A DNA stretch of 42,656 nucleotides from positions 1-42,656 of the forward strand of contig NZ_PQHZ01000051.1 of the NCBI RefSeq assembly GCF_003385185.1, given 5' to 3'. Positions 16,317 to 25,420 of the stretch are shown here, one piece after another. The DNA is from Amycolatopsis palatopharyngis (GTDB lineage Bacteria > Actinomycetota > Actinomycetes > Mycobacteriales > Pseudonocardiaceae). Positions within the stretch are counted from its first letter, which is position 1, and every line of letters begins with the position of its first letter. Both the position numbers and the translations under genes were made by a program. The notes beneath the pieces are model-generated. The model saw only the letters and a list, made by a program, of their open reading frames with translations. It did not search any database and had not been told where the DNA came from.

Positions 16317-17420
16317 TCAGCTCAGGGGCTGCATCCAGTCGTGCGGGTCGGGACGGGTGCCCTCCTGGATGCCGGTGAGTTCGGCACGCAGCTTCAGGGT
16401 CAGCTCACCCGGCTCATTACCGCCGATGGTGAACCCACCACCCGCATGCTTGACGCTGCCGACCGGCGTGATCACCGCGGCGGTCCCGCACGCGAACACC
16501 TCGGTCAACTCGCCCGAGGTCGCTGCCTTCTCCCACTCCTCGGTGGAGATCCGGCGTTCCTCGACCGAATGGCCGAAGTCCGCCGCGAGCTTGAGCAGGG
16601 TGTCCCTGGTGACACCCGGCAGCAGGGACCCGGTCAGCTCCGGAGTCACCACGCGGGCGTCCGGGCCGGAACCGAAGACGAAGAACAGGTTCATCCCGCC
16701 CATCTCCTCGACCCAGCGGCGCTCCACCGCGTCCAGCCAGACCACCTGGTCGCAACCCTGCTCCACGGCCTGGGCCTGGGCCACGAAGGACGCGGCGTAA
16801 TTACCCGCGCACTTGGCGAACCCGGTACCCCCGGGGGCGGCGCGAACGTACTCGGTCGACAGCCACACGCTCACCGGCTTCACCCCACCGGCGAAGTAGG
16901 AGCCCGCTGGCGAGGCGATCAGCGAGTAGAGGTACGAACTCGCCGGGCGGTTCACCCCGAGCCCGGCCTCGGTGGAGATCATGAACGGACGCAGGTACAG
17001 CGTCTCGCCCTGCTTCGTGGGCACCCAGCGCTCGTCCACGGCGAGCAGCTCCCGAATCGACTGCAGGAAGACCTCGTCCGGCAGCTCGGGCATCGCCAGC
17101 CTGCGGGCGGAACTGCGGAACCGCGCGGCGTTGGCGTCCGCACGGAACGACGCGATCGACCCGTCCGGCTGCCGGTAGGCCTTGAGGCCCTCGAAGATGG
17201 CTTGGCCGTAGTGCAGGACCGAGGTGGCCGGGTCGAGGGTGAACGCCTCGTAGGGCCGGACCTCGGCGTTGTTCCAGCCCTGCTCGGCGTCCCACTTCAC
17301 GGTCACCATGTGGTCGGTGAAATGCGTGCCGAAGCCCGGCGCGGCCAGTACCTCCGCCACGCGCTCCGGCGTGGCCGGGTTCGTGTTGGCGACATGGGCG
17401 AAGGGCATCGGTTTCGTCAT
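16317..17420 (-). CDS. ilvE: Branched-chain amino acid aminotransferase
   Basis: The 367-residue class IV PLP enzyme carries out the last step of Leu, Ile and Val synthesis. The PLP lysine is Lys203 in GFAKCAGNYAAS. YGQAIFEGLKAYRQPDG, YLRPFMISTEAGLGV and FACGTAAVITPVG are further signatures. The ATG at 17420 has no ribosome binding site but TACCCT lies 6 nt upstream (17427-17432), so the mRNA is probably leaderless. It is next to cobT, as in mycobacteria. Confidence 0.97.
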   Translation of the reverse strand: MTKPMPFAHVANTNPATPERVAEVLAAPGFGTHFTDHMVTVKWDAEQGWNNAEVRPYEAFTLDPATSVLHYGQAIFEGLKAYRQPDGSIASFRADANAARFRSSARRLAMPELPDEVFLQSIRELLAVDERWVPTKQGETLYLRPFMISTEAGLGVNRPASSYLYSLIASPAGSYFAGGVKPVSVWLSTEYVRAAPGGTGFAKCAGNYAASFVAQAQAVEQGCDQVVWLDAVERRWVEEMGGMNLFFVFGSGPDARVVTPELTGSLLPGVTRDTLLKLAADFGHSVEERRISTEEWEKAATSGELTEVFACGTAAVITPVGSVKHAGGGFTIGGNEPGELTLKLRAELTGIQEGTRPDPHDWMQPLS

Positions 17421-17493
17421 GAACAGAGGGTAACTCTTTGTAGGACGTCATAACATTCCCAGCCCCAGAAGCCGCCTGCCCTACGATGGTCTT
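17421..17493. promoter_or_regulatory. Divergent promoters of ilvE and the small membrane protein gene
   Basis: On the minus strand TACCCT (17432-17427) is 6 nt before the ilvE ATG. On the plus strand TACGAT (17482-17487) is 6 nt before the GTG at 17494. Neither gene has a ribosome binding site, so both are predicted leaderless. Clear -35 elements were not found. Confidence 0.5.
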
Positions 17494-17796
17494 GTGACCT
17501 ACCAACCCGCGCAGCCCGCCCGTGGCGGCAGTGTGTCCGCAGGAGCCGCCTCCGACGCCAAGACCTTCGGCGCCGCAGCGTTGCTGACTTTCTCGGCAGG
17601 AATGGTGGTACTCCTCGGCTACCTCCTGGTCGGCGGCTTCGGCGCCTTCCTCGGCATCATCGGTGCCGTCTTCGGCATCGTCTGGTGGAAGGGCCTGCAC
17701 GGCAAGGTCTTCCCCCGCGACCTGCCGAACTCCTCGGTCATCGGGGCAGCCGTGGCCTCGGGGGTGCTGGCCCTCATCGTGGTCGTCATGGCCTAG
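17494..17796 (+). CDS. Small membrane protein, 100 residues
   Basis: The protein has a polar, Gly/Ala-rich N-terminus (about 24 residues) and three hydrophobic segments: AALLTFSAGMVVLLGYLLVG, the segment around FLGIIGAVFGIVWW, and a C-terminal AAVASGVLALIVVVMA. I do not recognise a functional family. The GTG at 17494 is set by the TACGAT hexamer 6 nt upstream. It ends immediately next to the DUF402 gene on the opposite strand, with no intervening base. Confidence 0.75.
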   Translation: MTYQPAQPARGGSVSAGAASDAKTFGAAALLTFSAGMVVLLGYLLVGGFGAFLGIIGAVFGIVWWKGLHGKVFPRDLPNSSVIGAAVASGVLALIVVVMA

Positions 17797-18453
17797 CTAT
17801 CGCGGAGACCCCGGCGCCAGGCCGGCCAACACCTCCGGTGCGAGTGCCGGCGGTGGCCAGGCCGGATCGGGGCGGAAGTCCGTCCATGTGCCGTCGAACG
17901 GGAACTCTCCCGCTTCGGCCAGCGCGGCAAGCCGCTCCCCCTCGGCCCGCAGTGCCGTCAGCTGCTTCGCGGTGATCCGTCCGGCCCGCACCGCAGCGGC
18001 CGCCTCGTCCTCGTCCTTCCAGCGCCAAGTCCGGTTCGGCGCCACAACCAGGTCGAGCACGCCGTCGATGCGCTCGGTTCCGTCTGCCGTGCGGCCGAGC
18101 GGGACCTCCAGGTTCACGTACCAGTCCCGGAACGTGCCGTCCGGTTCGAAGACCCACCAGACCGAGGACCAGTTCCGCTCACTGACCAGTCTGAGCGTGG
18201 AGGTGTCGCGCCAGTGGTCCCGGAAGAACCTGCGCGGTACCCGGAAACGTTGCTCCAGCGGGACGTCCCGCAGCCGCCTGCCGTCGGCGGGCCCACTGCC
18301 GATGATCTCGGTGCCCTCGGGCAGCCAGCCGAGCAGTGTGTCCCCGTCGTCGGCGAGCACACGCAGCGGATGCCGCTGACCAATGCTGCCGTCCGGCCGC
18401 AGAAACCGCAGGACCGCTGTCGAACTCGCCTCCCACGGTGCGTCTCGGCTCAT
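17797..18453 (-). CDS. DUF402 domain protein
   Basis: The 218-residue protein matches the DUF402 family, related to the FAU-1-like RNA-binding domain. The typical core is seen as WYVNLEVPLGR, then IDGVLDLVVAP and WKDEDEAAAAV, where the Trp-Lys-Asp-Glu-Asp acidic cluster is the family's most conserved segment and is thought to bind metal. In related proteins the domain acts as a nucleoside-phosphate hydrolase, but the substrate here is not known. TACCGT (18466-18461) lies 7 nt before the ATG, so the transcript is probably leaderless. Confidence 0.82.
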   Translation of the reverse strand: MSRDAPWEASSTAVLRFLRPDGSIGQRHPLRVLADDGDTLLGWLPEGTEIIGSGPADGRRLRDVPLEQRFRVPRRFFRDHWRDTSTLRLVSERNWSSVWWVFEPDGTFRDWYVNLEVPLGRTADGTERIDGVLDLVVAPNRTWRWKDEDEAAAAVRAGRITAKQLTALRAEGERLAALAEAGEFPFDGTWTDFRPDPAWPPPALAPEVLAGLAPGSPR

Positions 18454-18460
18454 GTGAGCA

Positions 18461-18466
18461 ACGGTA
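18461..18466 (-). promoter_or_regulatory. -10 hexamer for the DUF402 gene
   Basis: TACCGT on the minus strand ends 7 nt before the ATG at 18453. This separate promoter marks the left edge of the accessory island. Confidence 0.45.
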
Positions 18467-18553
18467 GCGGGAGACCGGCGAGCAGCAGCACCGCAAGCCC
18501 TACGGCGGGCCGGGCGGGCACCGCGTGGTCGTCGAATGGCGCCCGGTTCTGGG

Positions 18554-19879
18554 TCAGCCTGGCCGGCACATCTCGTCGACCAGCTCGTTCAGCAAGCAGG
18601 CCTCGTCGGTTCTCAGTCGCGCAAGGAGGAGCTCCGCGCGGTCTTCACCGACGACTGGTCCTACGCCGTCGCGGAATTTCTCGACCAGTGCGGCCGTGGA
18701 CAAGGGCCGGTCCGGGTCCCCGATCGCGGTCGTCGGCCCGCTGGATATCCGGCGTCCGTCATTCAGAACCAGCGTCACCTCGGCTTCTCTGCGTGCCGGG
18801 AACACCTCGGTCATCGCCGGGGACTCGTGCACACGCATGCCCTCAACAAGGCGATGCACTTGCGCGTCGACGAGGTGCGGGTACGCGATGACCCGTGGAG
18901 GTACCGCGCGGTGGACAGCGGCGACCGCGACCGGAAAGGGCAGGCTGTACTGAGCGTGCTCCGTCGTGTGCGGAATTCTCGTGGCAAGCCTTGCTGCCGC
19001 GGCGAAGGTGCCGACTTCGATGAGCCGGATCTCGCCCGGCTCGACGGAATGTCGACGTACCAGATCTATCGTGGCCTCGATCGCGGGATGGGACCACCGG
19101 CATACGGAATGCGGTTTGAAGTACTGCTCCAGCACCATCCACCGGTCTCCCAGATCGTCCCACATGGCGGAGCCGGAGCCATCGGCCAGGAGCTCAGCCG
19201 GAGCTCCGGTGAAGCCCTCGGCCGCGAGCAACGCCGCGGACACACCTGCTTGCGCGCCCCATCCGGAGCTGTCTTTGATCATCGTGGGATGGTCGATACA
19301 TCGCATCATAGGAGCACGGGGAGCGTGGTACTCGGCGATGCCGAGCGTGTGTTCGGTCGCGGTACGGCCGAGACCGAAACCACGAGCCGCCACTGCGGCG
19401 CTGCCGAGCGCGTTCCACGTGCCGGAGCTGTGATAGTCGCCAGCCGTATCGTGCAGCGCGATTCCGGCACGAGTCGCAATCTCGTAGCCCACCACAAGGG
19501 CTGTCAACAAGTCGCCCTTCGTGGCCGAGGCCGAGCCCTCCAACGCGGCGACGGCGGCCGGGAGTACTGCCACCCCGGCATGTCCCTTCGTGAGTCTGTG
19601 GCCATCGTGGCCGTCCATGGCATCGATTGTTGAAGCGTTGGCCAATGCCGCGCCGGCCGGGCTGACAGCCCGGCCGTCGAACCACAACCGGGCATGCCCG
19701 CCGGCGCCGAGGAAGTTGTTCGCGGCGTGATCACGGACGATCCGGGACAGTTCGGTGGCACTTCCCGCCGCAGCGACCCCGACCAGGTCGAGCACGCACC
19801 GCGAGGCCTGCTCGACCACGCCGGACGGCAAATCGGCGAAGTTGAGCTCGTGAATGAAACGATGAACGTTCTTCGACAT
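18554..19879 (-). CDS. MmgE/PrpD family protein
   Basis: The 441-residue protein belongs to the MmgE/PrpD family, which includes 2-methylcitrate dehydratase, cis-aconitate decarboxylase and iminodisuccinate epimerase. Family features are CVLDLVGVAAAGS near the N-terminus, IDAMDGHDGHRLTKGHAGV (the conserved DxxDxH...GH segment), and KPHSVCRWSHPAIEA. Length is usual for the family. The exact reaction cannot be read from sequence. AGAGG lies 5 nt before the ATG. It is the last gene of the minus-strand island operon, 56 nt downstream of the substrate-binding protein gene, which suggests that it acts on the imported compound or a product of it. Confidence 0.88.
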   Translation of the reverse strand: MSKNVHRFIHELNFADLPSGVVEQASRCVLDLVGVAAAGSATELSRIVRDHAANNFLGAGGHARLWFDGRAVSPAGAALANASTIDAMDGHDGHRLTKGHAGVAVLPAAVAALEGSASATKGDLLTALVVGYEIATRAGIALHDTAGDYHSSGTWNALGSAAVAARGFGLGRTATEHTLGIAEYHAPRAPMMRCIDHPTMIKDSSGWGAQAGVSAALLAAEGFTGAPAELLADGSGSAMWDDLGDRWMVLEQYFKPHSVCRWSHPAIEATIDLVRRHSVEPGEIRLIEVGTFAAAARLATRIPHTTEHAQYSLPFPVAVAAVHRAVPPRVIAYPHLVDAQVHRLVEGMRVHESPAMTEVFPARREAEVTLVLNDGRRISSGPTTAIGDPDRPLSTAALVEKFRDGVGPVVGEDRAELLLARLRTDEACLLNELVDEMCRPG

Positions 19880-19935
19880 GCCAACCTCTGAATCTTACGT
19901 GCGGCGGTAACGGGAACCCGGCGCTCGCGCACAGG

Positions 19936-20979
19936 TCAAACGGATGGATTCGCGATAAAACCCCGGGTGCGCAGAAAATGCAGTGCAGCTTGGTCGGCTG
20001 TCGCACCATCCAGGTCGACCATCGAATTCAGCTCGATGACGGTGTCCTCCGTGAGGGCCGATCCAAGGCGCCGCGCCAACTCTCCCAGCTGCGGGTACTT
20101 CTCACGCGTTTCCGAGCGCACTGTGAGCCCGGCGAGCTGGGTGAAAAAGTAGTTTCGATCGTCACGCAGAACTTTTAGATCCAAAGATTTGATTCGAGCA
20201 TCCGTGGTGAATACCTCCGCGAAGTTGCACGGACTGCCCTTCGCCGCATTGACGAAGTTGAGCGCAAAGTCGTTTTGATAGACCTGCGACGTAGGAAACC
20301 GTATGTCGTACGCGTTCTGAAAACCGGCGAACTCACGGTCGAGGAACTCCGCAGCGCCGCAAAATGTGGCCTCATCGGGATACTGCCGGAAGTGGTCTCG
20401 CAGTTGCGACAGCGAGTGCACTTCGGCGAGCGGCCCGGTTGCGTCGCTGCGACGTGCAACGGCGTACTGGTTGCCAAATTTTGCCGGACCCAACCAGGTG
20501 ATCTGATTTCGGGTTTCGTCTTCTCGCGCTACCGCATCGAATTGCTCCCGCATGCCGACGACCGGCTTTTCGTTCTTGAGAAACAAGGACCAGCCGGTAC
20601 CCGCGTATTCCCAGTACATGTCGATGTCGCCATTTTTCAAGGCGGTACGTGCGATGTTGGATCCGCTGAGGCCTGTCCGATCCATGACGGTTGCTCCCGC
20701 CGCCTGCAACGAATAGAGCATTATCTTGCCGAGTATCTTCTGTTCGGTGAATTCTTTCGATCCCACCGCTAATTGGGCACCGGACAAGTCGATGTCCTTG
20801 CCGATTGTCCCGCCGGCGAGCGTTTCTGCCGTGGGCGTCACCGCATCGTGGGCAGGCGCGCTACAGCCGGTCGCCACGGCCAGCACCGACAACCCCGCCG
20901 CGAGCAGCCGTTGCCACCCGGTGTGTGTTGGAGACACAGCGAAATCCAATCGTGGTCGTGTATGGCCGGGGTCAGACAC
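19936..20979 (-). CDS. ABC transporter substrate-binding lipoprotein, OpuBC/OsmF-like (quaternary amine family)
   Basis: The protein captures the transported compound outside the membrane. VGSKEFTEQKILGKIML and IDMYWEYAGTGW match the conserved start of the glycine betaine/choline-binding OpuBC/OsmF group, though Trp-Glu replaces the more usual Pro-Glu. The lipobox LAVATGC follows a hydrophobic stretch. Two GTG starts are possible: 20979, which overlaps the permease stop by 8 nt, and 20937, which gives a more normal signal peptide; neither has a good ribosome binding site. Part of this gene is near 50% GC, clearly below its surroundings. Confidence 0.88.
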   Translation of the reverse strand: MSDPGHTRPRLDFAVSPTHTGWQRLLAAGLSVLAVATGCSAPAHDAVTPTAETLAGGTIGKDIDLSGAQLAVGSKEFTEQKILGKIMLYSLQAAGATVMDRTGLSGSNIARTALKNGDIDMYWEYAGTGWSLFLKNEKPVVGMREQFDAVAREDETRNQITWLGPAKFGNQYAVARRSDATGPLAEVHSLSQLRDHFRQYPDEATFCGAAEFLDREFAGFQNAYDIRFPTSQVYQNDFALNFVNAAKGSPCNFAEVFTTDARIKSLDLKVLRDDRNYFFTQLAGLTVRSETREKYPQLGELARRLGSALTEDTVIELNSMVDLDGATADQAALHFLRTRGFIANPSV

Positions 20980-21769
20980 CTTCAGGTCGAAGAATGTCTT
21001 CCGCAATACCGGCAAGCCAGTCCAAGAGCAACGCGAGAACGGCGACGATGACACTCCCGGTAGCCAGGACGAGATTGCGGTTGGACGCGATACCGTTGGA
21101 GATGATGTCACCGAGGCCGCCCGCGCCGACGAACGTGGCCAGGGCGACAGTCCCGACGGTGATGGTCAACGTCGTGCGCACACCGGCAAGCATCACCGGC
21201 ACCGACAGTGGAAGTTCAATCGTGAAAAGAATTCCCTTTTTTGTCATGCCCATACCGCACGCGGCTTGGATGACCGAGCGATCAACCTGTTGCAGCCCGG
21301 CAATGGTATTGCGCATCACCGGCAGGATGCCGTAAAGCACGAAAGCGATGACCGCGATCGCGTTCACGTCGAGCGCGATGAATCCCACCGCGAACAGCAC
21401 GATCAATCCGACGGACGGGATCGCCTGGCTGATGTTGGCCACCGCGAGTACCGGCCCGGACCAGCGGCGGAAGCGTTCACGCGTGAGTAGCACACCCACC
21501 GGGATGGCGATCAGCAGGATCAGCACCGATACGACGCCAGTGAGTTCGATATGCTTGAGCGTCCTACTCAAGATGTACTCCGCGTTGAGGCTTCGCTGCT
21601 CGATCATGTCGAGCTGCTGGGCCGAGACGGCGAAATAAAGCACGACGAGCACGCAGGCGAGCAGTGCGGGACGGACCAAATAGCGTGCCGGGCCGCGGGA
21701 TCCAGGAAAACCGCCGGGTGCTGACCGGCGTGATGTCGGGACATTCTCTAAACGGGGCGGTGTAACCAT
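20972..21769 (-). CDS. ABC transporter permease (OpuBB/OpuCD-like)
   Basis: The 265-residue permease has a single N-terminal helix, then the five-helix MetI-like core. The ATPase-contact loop is in QAACGMGMTKKGILFTIELP. SQAIPSVGLIVLFAVGF and FVGAGGLGDIISNGI are typical of the OpuB/OpuC permeases. It starts 1 nt after the ATPase stop (TGAGATG), so it is translationally coupled. Confidence 0.93.
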   Translation of the reverse strand: MVTPPRLENVPTSRRSAPGGFPGSRGPARYLVRPALLACVLVVLYFAVSAQQLDMIEQRSLNAEYILSRTLKHIELTGVVSVLILLIAIPVGVLLTRERFRRWSGPVLAVANISQAIPSVGLIVLFAVGFIALDVNAIAVIAFVLYGILPVMRNTIAGLQQVDRSVIQAACGMGMTKKGILFTIELPLSVPVMLAGVRTTLTITVGTVALATFVGAGGLGDIISNGIASNRNLVLATGSVIVAVLALLLDWLAGIAEDILRPEGV

Positions 21770-21770
21770 C

Positions 21771-22925
21771 TCACTGCTCTCCCGAGCCCGATGACTTGCC
21801 TGCGAGTGTTGAACGCGCCGTCACCTTGTCAGTGTGAATCAGGGTCCGGATGGTATTGATGTCGAGTGCACCGCGGTAAGCGCCGGACTCGTCGACCACC
21901 ACCGCGGCGGACGAGTTGGTGCACAGCATTTGGTCCAGTGCGGCGAACAACGAATCGTTCGGCTGGATGGTCGAGAGAACCGGCAGCCCGGGGCTGAGCA
22001 CTTGTGCCTCGTGACGGCTGGATTCAACGGGTAGCCAGCCTGTCGGTTGCCCGTGCGGACCGAGAAGGAGCAGAAAGTCGCGATCGCTCGCACGCACTGC
22101 CGCGAGCCGTTCGTCCCGCCCCGCGTCCTGCCGCACAGTTGGCCACGACGGTATATCGACGTCACCGACACGACTAAGAGTGAGGCGTTTTATCGAAGCA
22201 CCGGAGCCGACGAAGTCGGCCACGAAATTATTGGCCGGCTCGGTTAAAATCTTTTCTGGTGTGTCGAATTGCGCGATTCGACCGCCCTCGGCAAATATGG
22301 CGATACGGTCGCCCATCTTGATCGCTTCGTCAATATCATGAGTCACGAACACGATTGTTTTGCGCAACTCAGCCTGAATGCGGAGGAACTCGTTCTGCAG
22401 ACTCTCGCGAGTGAGCGGGTCGATGGCACCGAAGGGTTCGTCCATCAGCATCACGGCCGGATCTGCGCCCAATGCCCTCGCCACGCCGACCCTCTGTTGC
22501 TGGCCACCGGAAAGCTGCTTGGGGTGACGGTTCCGGTAGATCTCGGGTTCGAGTCCCACCATGATGAGTAACTCGTCAATCCGATTATTGATTCGTTGAC
22601 GGCTCCAACCAAGCATTTTCGGTACGGTGGCGATGTTTTCCGCCACCGTACGATGCGGGAACAAGCCGGTCTGCTGGATCGCGTAGCCGATCTTGCGGCG
22701 AAGCTGGTCCGGATCGACCTTGGTTACGTCCTCGCCATCCAGGTAGCTTCGGCCGGAAGTGGGCTCAATCAGCCTGTTGATCAACTTCATGGTGGTGGTC
22801 TTGCCACACCCCGAGGGGCCGAGGAAAACCACGATTTCCCCGGCCGGGATCTCCAGGTCCAGTCCGTCCACCGCGGGCCGCTCTTGGCCAGGATAGGACT
22901 TGGTGAGCTTTTCGAGCCGGATCAT
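21771..22925 (-). CDS. ABC transporter ATPase with C-terminal CBS region (OpuBA/OpuCA/ProV-like)
   Basis: The 384-residue ATPase drives the import system. Walker A is GPSGCGKTT, the signature is LSGGQQQRVGVARALG, Walker B is VMLMDEPFGAID, and the switch His is in FVTHDIDEA. After about residue 240 a regulatory region contains a CBS-like half (DSLFAALDQML... VVVDESGAYRGALDI); CBS domains in OpuA-type ATPases sense ionic strength, so osmotic control is possible. The ATG at 22925 is preferred over a GTG at 22955 because GGAGG (22931-22935) lies 5 nt upstream. Confidence 0.94.
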   Translation of the reverse strand: MIRLEKLTKSYPGQERPAVDGLDLEIPAGEIVVFLGPSGCGKTTTMKLINRLIEPTSGRSYLDGEDVTKVDPDQLRRKIGYAIQQTGLFPHRTVAENIATVPKMLGWSRQRINNRIDELLIMVGLEPEIYRNRHPKQLSGGQQQRVGVARALGADPAVMLMDEPFGAIDPLTRESLQNEFLRIQAELRKTIVFVTHDIDEAIKMGDRIAIFAEGGRIAQFDTPEKILTEPANNFVADFVGSGASIKRLTLSRVGDVDIPSWPTVRQDAGRDERLAAVRASDRDFLLLLGPHGQPTGWLPVESSRHEAQVLSPGLPVLSTIQPNDSLFAALDQMLCTNSSAAVVVDESGAYRGALDINTIRTLIHTDKVTARSTLAGKSSGSGEQ

Positions 22926-22947
22926 TGGGTCCTCCGGTTGAGTTCGA

Positions 22948-23595
22948 TCAGTCACGTATCCCCCTCGATGTCGTAAGACGGTTGAGTGCGACGAAGGCCA
23001 GGTCGAACAGAACGGCCAGGACCACGATCCCCGCTATCCCCTCCAAGGTCAGATAGACAGCGAAGGGAGTGCCTGCCTTGGACAGACCATCCAGGATCAG
23101 GTTGCCCAGACCGGGGCCGTTGACGGCGGCGGCGATGGCCGCGATACCGAGTAGCAACTGGGCAGCCACCCGGAGGCCGGCGACGATCACCGGCCAGGCG
23201 ATGGGCAGTTCGACGGTGAGCAACAGTCGTAACCGATTCATCCCCATCCCACGGGCCGATTCAACAACCGCGGTGTCAACCTCGCGAAGACCGACAATAC
23301 TGTTGCGTACCACGGGAAGCAGCCCGTACAGCGTGAGCGCCACAATCGCCGGGGCGCTGCCGAGGCCGAGTGGCGCGATGAGCAAGCCGAACAGCGCGTA
23401 GGACGGAATGGTCAGCAGCAACGCGGCCGTGCCGACGGCCACCGCCCTGGGGGTACCGGTGCGGTAGGTGAGTGCCGCCACCGGCACCGCGATCAGAACA
23501 GCCAGGGCCAGGCTTTCGAGCACGAGGGCCGCGTGCGCCAGCGTCGCGTCCAGCACCTGTGAGTAATTGGAAAGAAAATACTCCGCGAAGCTCAT
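22948..23595 (-). CDS. ABC transporter permease (OpuBB/OpuBD-like)
   Basis: The 215-residue permease has the MetI-like fold with the cytoplasmic loop ESARGMGMNRLRLLLTVELP and the segment GPGLGNLILDGLSKAG. It is shorter than the second permease because it lacks the N-terminal extension. The two distinct permeases of this operon would form a heterodimer, as in OpuB/OpuC systems. It starts 10 nt after the hydrolase gene on the same strand. Confidence 0.92.
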   Translation of the reverse strand: MSFAEYFLSNYSQVLDATLAHAALVLESLALAVLIAVPVAALTYRTGTPRAVAVGTAALLLTIPSYALFGLLIAPLGLGSAPAIVALTLYGLLPVVRNSIVGLREVDTAVVESARGMGMNRLRLLLTVELPIAWPVIVAGLRVAAQLLLGIAAIAAAVNGPGLGNLILDGLSKAGTPFAVYLTLEGIAGIVVLAVLFDLAFVALNRLTTSRGIRD

Positions 23596-23605
23596 GTCAC
23601 CCCAC

Positions 23606-24529
23606 TCAGCCGACCGACGACCTCATGCGAGGCAGTTCCAGTGACTCGACGAAGAAGCGGTCAAGGTGGTCTACCAGGCCACGGAAAACGGGGTGCTCGT
23701 CGAACATCCATTCAGTGTGGCCGACCCCGTCGAGCAGGATGAGCTCCTTGGGTTCGTCGGCGTGGGCGTACAGCGCCCGTGCTTCTTCAGGGCGGTGCAG
23801 CCGATTCTCCTCCCCGTGCACGATCAGAACCGGCCGCGGAGCGAGGCGGTGGGCAACCGTTTCTGGGCTGAAGCGCAGTAGGTAGTCGGCGGATTCCAGG
23901 TTGACACCTGCGCCGAAACCGGGCGCCTTGTACAACTCCTCACCAACGTAGCCGTCAGTCTTGTCGTCGAGATCCAGCCGCACGATGTCCCATGGCGAGG
24001 TGATCTCCGAACGGCCGAACGTCGCGCACCGACCCCGATCCGCGGCAATCCGCTCGAGCAGGCGGCGCCAGGAGTCCTCGTCATGCATGTTGCGTGTCGA
24101 ACGGTTGCCGTCGGCGACGGCGTTCACGGCCGCGACCGCACGCACTCGCGGATCGTCGGCCGCGGCGGCGACCACGACGCCGCCACCCAGACCCCACCCC
24201 AGCAAGGACACCCGGCCGGCATCGAGGTCGGGTTCCACGCACACCCTGTCTACGGCGGCGCGCACGTCCTGGGCCCATTCCTGGGGTACGAGCCGGCCCC
24301 GCTCTCCCTCGCTTTCCCCGAAACCGCGATAGTCGAACGCGAGCACAGCGTAGCCGAGCGCGGTCAGTGCGCGGGCGAATCGTTCAGGATGGATCACCTT
24401 CAGTCCCTGAAAGCCGGAAGCCGGGATCACGACCGGATACGGAGCGCCCGCCCCGCCGTCATCGGGCAGGTGCAGATCGGCGTCGAGCCGGTATCCGCTG
24501 CTGAAAAATGGCATGGTTCGTACAGTCAT
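23606..24529 (-). CDS. Alpha/beta-hydrolase-fold protein lacking catalytic Ser and Asp
   Basis: The 307-residue protein has the alpha/beta-hydrolase layout: FDYRGFGESEG after strand 4, an elbow at residues 111-115, VLIVHGEEN before the acid position and a His in DGVGHTEWM (His271). At the nucleophile elbow the sequence is GWGLG, so the catalytic Ser is Gly113. At the acid position Asn242 stands where Asp is expected. I confirmed both codons on the minus strand (GGT at 24193-24191 and AAT at 23806-23804). It may be a pseudoenzyme or may use other chemistry. It is 10 nt upstream of the first permease gene and clearly belongs to the transporter operon. Confidence 0.85.
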   Translation of the reverse strand: MTVRTMPFFSSGYRLDADLHLPDDGGAGAPYPVVIPASGFQGLKVIHPERFARALTALGYAVLAFDYRGFGESEGERGRLVPQEWAQDVRAAVDRVCVEPDLDAGRVSLLGWGLGGGVVVAAAADDPRVRAVAAVNAVADGNRSTRNMHDEDSWRRLLERIAADRGRCATFGRSEITSPWDIVRLDLDDKTDGYVGEELYKAPGFGAGVNLESADYLLRFSPETVAHRLAPRPVLIVHGEENRLHRPEEARALYAHADEPKELILLDGVGHTEWMFDEHPVFRGLVDHLDRFFVESLELPRMRSSVG

Positions 24530-24566
24530 GGTTTCTCATTTCGATGTTGTCTGTTCAGCGGTTCTG

Positions 24567-25385
24567 TCAGGAATCCACTGCACGGTTCTTTACTTCGGCC
24601 GACCGCGAACTGCGGCCGGACACTTCCGCGGACAGTTCCTGTGCGGCTGCCGCGACCAGCCGCCCCGTCTTGTGCAGGCGTCGTCCCAGGCGGAACTTCG
24701 GCGCGGAGACATTCAATGCGGCGATCACTCGGTTCTGCGCATCGCGCACCGGTGCTCCGGCGGCGACCAGACCTGGTTCGAACTCCTCATTACTGAGCAC
24801 GTAACCGCGAACTCGCGCCTCCTCCAGCCGTTCGAGGAACTCCTCGACACTGCGTGCACCTCCGGGGCCGACAATGCTGAAATCCGCATCGGCCAGCATC
24901 TCGCGGACGTCGTCGGGTTCGTGGTCGAACAGCAAGGCCCGCCCGGAGGAGGTGACGTGCACGGGAACCAGACGTCCCACCCAGCCCGCCGTCTGAACCG
25001 CGCGCAACGGACTCCGCGACAGCACGGTGAGCACACCGCCCTGCTCGAGAACGCTGAGGTGGGCGCGTTCCCCGCTAGCGGCGACCATTCGACGCAGTAC
25101 CGCAGGAGCACTGGCCAGCAGCCGTTGGTCGGCGGCATTCGCGGCGAGGGTGAACAGCCGCCAGCCCAATCGGTACCCCATTGTGTCGGGGTCACGATCC
25201 ACCAGCCCGGCCTCGGCGAGCACCTTGAGCGTTCGGGATACCTGGCTCTTCTCCCGCCCCACACGGCGGGCGATCTGCACGACACCGACGCTGCCTTGTT
25301 CAGTGGATTCATCCTCGCCGAGCGCCAGGAGTACCGCGATGGCACGGTGCACACTGGACGATCCCTCGCTTGGCATGGAAAACAT
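24567..25385 (-). CDS. IclR-family transcriptional regulator
   Basis: The protein of about 272 residues has the winged helix-turn-helix near its N-terminus (VVQIARRVGREKSQVSRTLK, then AEAGLVDRDPDTMGYRLGWR) and the IclR effector domain with VHVTSSGRALLFD and ARVRGYVLSNEEFEPGLVAAGAPV. IclR proteins often control catabolic operons, with a pathway metabolite as effector. It is the first gene of the regulator-hydrolase-transporter-PrpD run. The ATG at 25385 is the most likely start; a GTG at 25400 and an ATG at 25376 are alternatives, and none has a strong ribosome binding site. Confidence 0.9.
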   Translation of the reverse strand: MFSMPSEGSSSVHRAIAVLLALGEDESTEQGSVGVVQIARRVGREKSQVSRTLKVLAEAGLVDRDPDTMGYRLGWRLFTLAANAADQRLLASAPAVLRRMVAASGERAHLSVLEQGGVLTVLSRSPLRAVQTAGWVGRLVPVHVTSSGRALLFDHEPDDVREMLADADFSIVGPGGARSVEEFLERLEEARVRGYVLSNEEFEPGLVAAGAPVRDAQNRVIAALNVSAPKFRLGRRLHKTGRLVAAAAQELSAEVSGRSSRSAEVKNRAVDS

Positions 25386-25420
25386 AGTGGGATCACTCAC
25401 CTGGCATCGCAACCGTTGTT

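Noticed and set aside
18454..18553. Attachment site or flanking repeat at the left edge of the accessory island
   Set aside because: No tRNA, integrase or repeat matching the right side (27373-27535) could be seen by eye.
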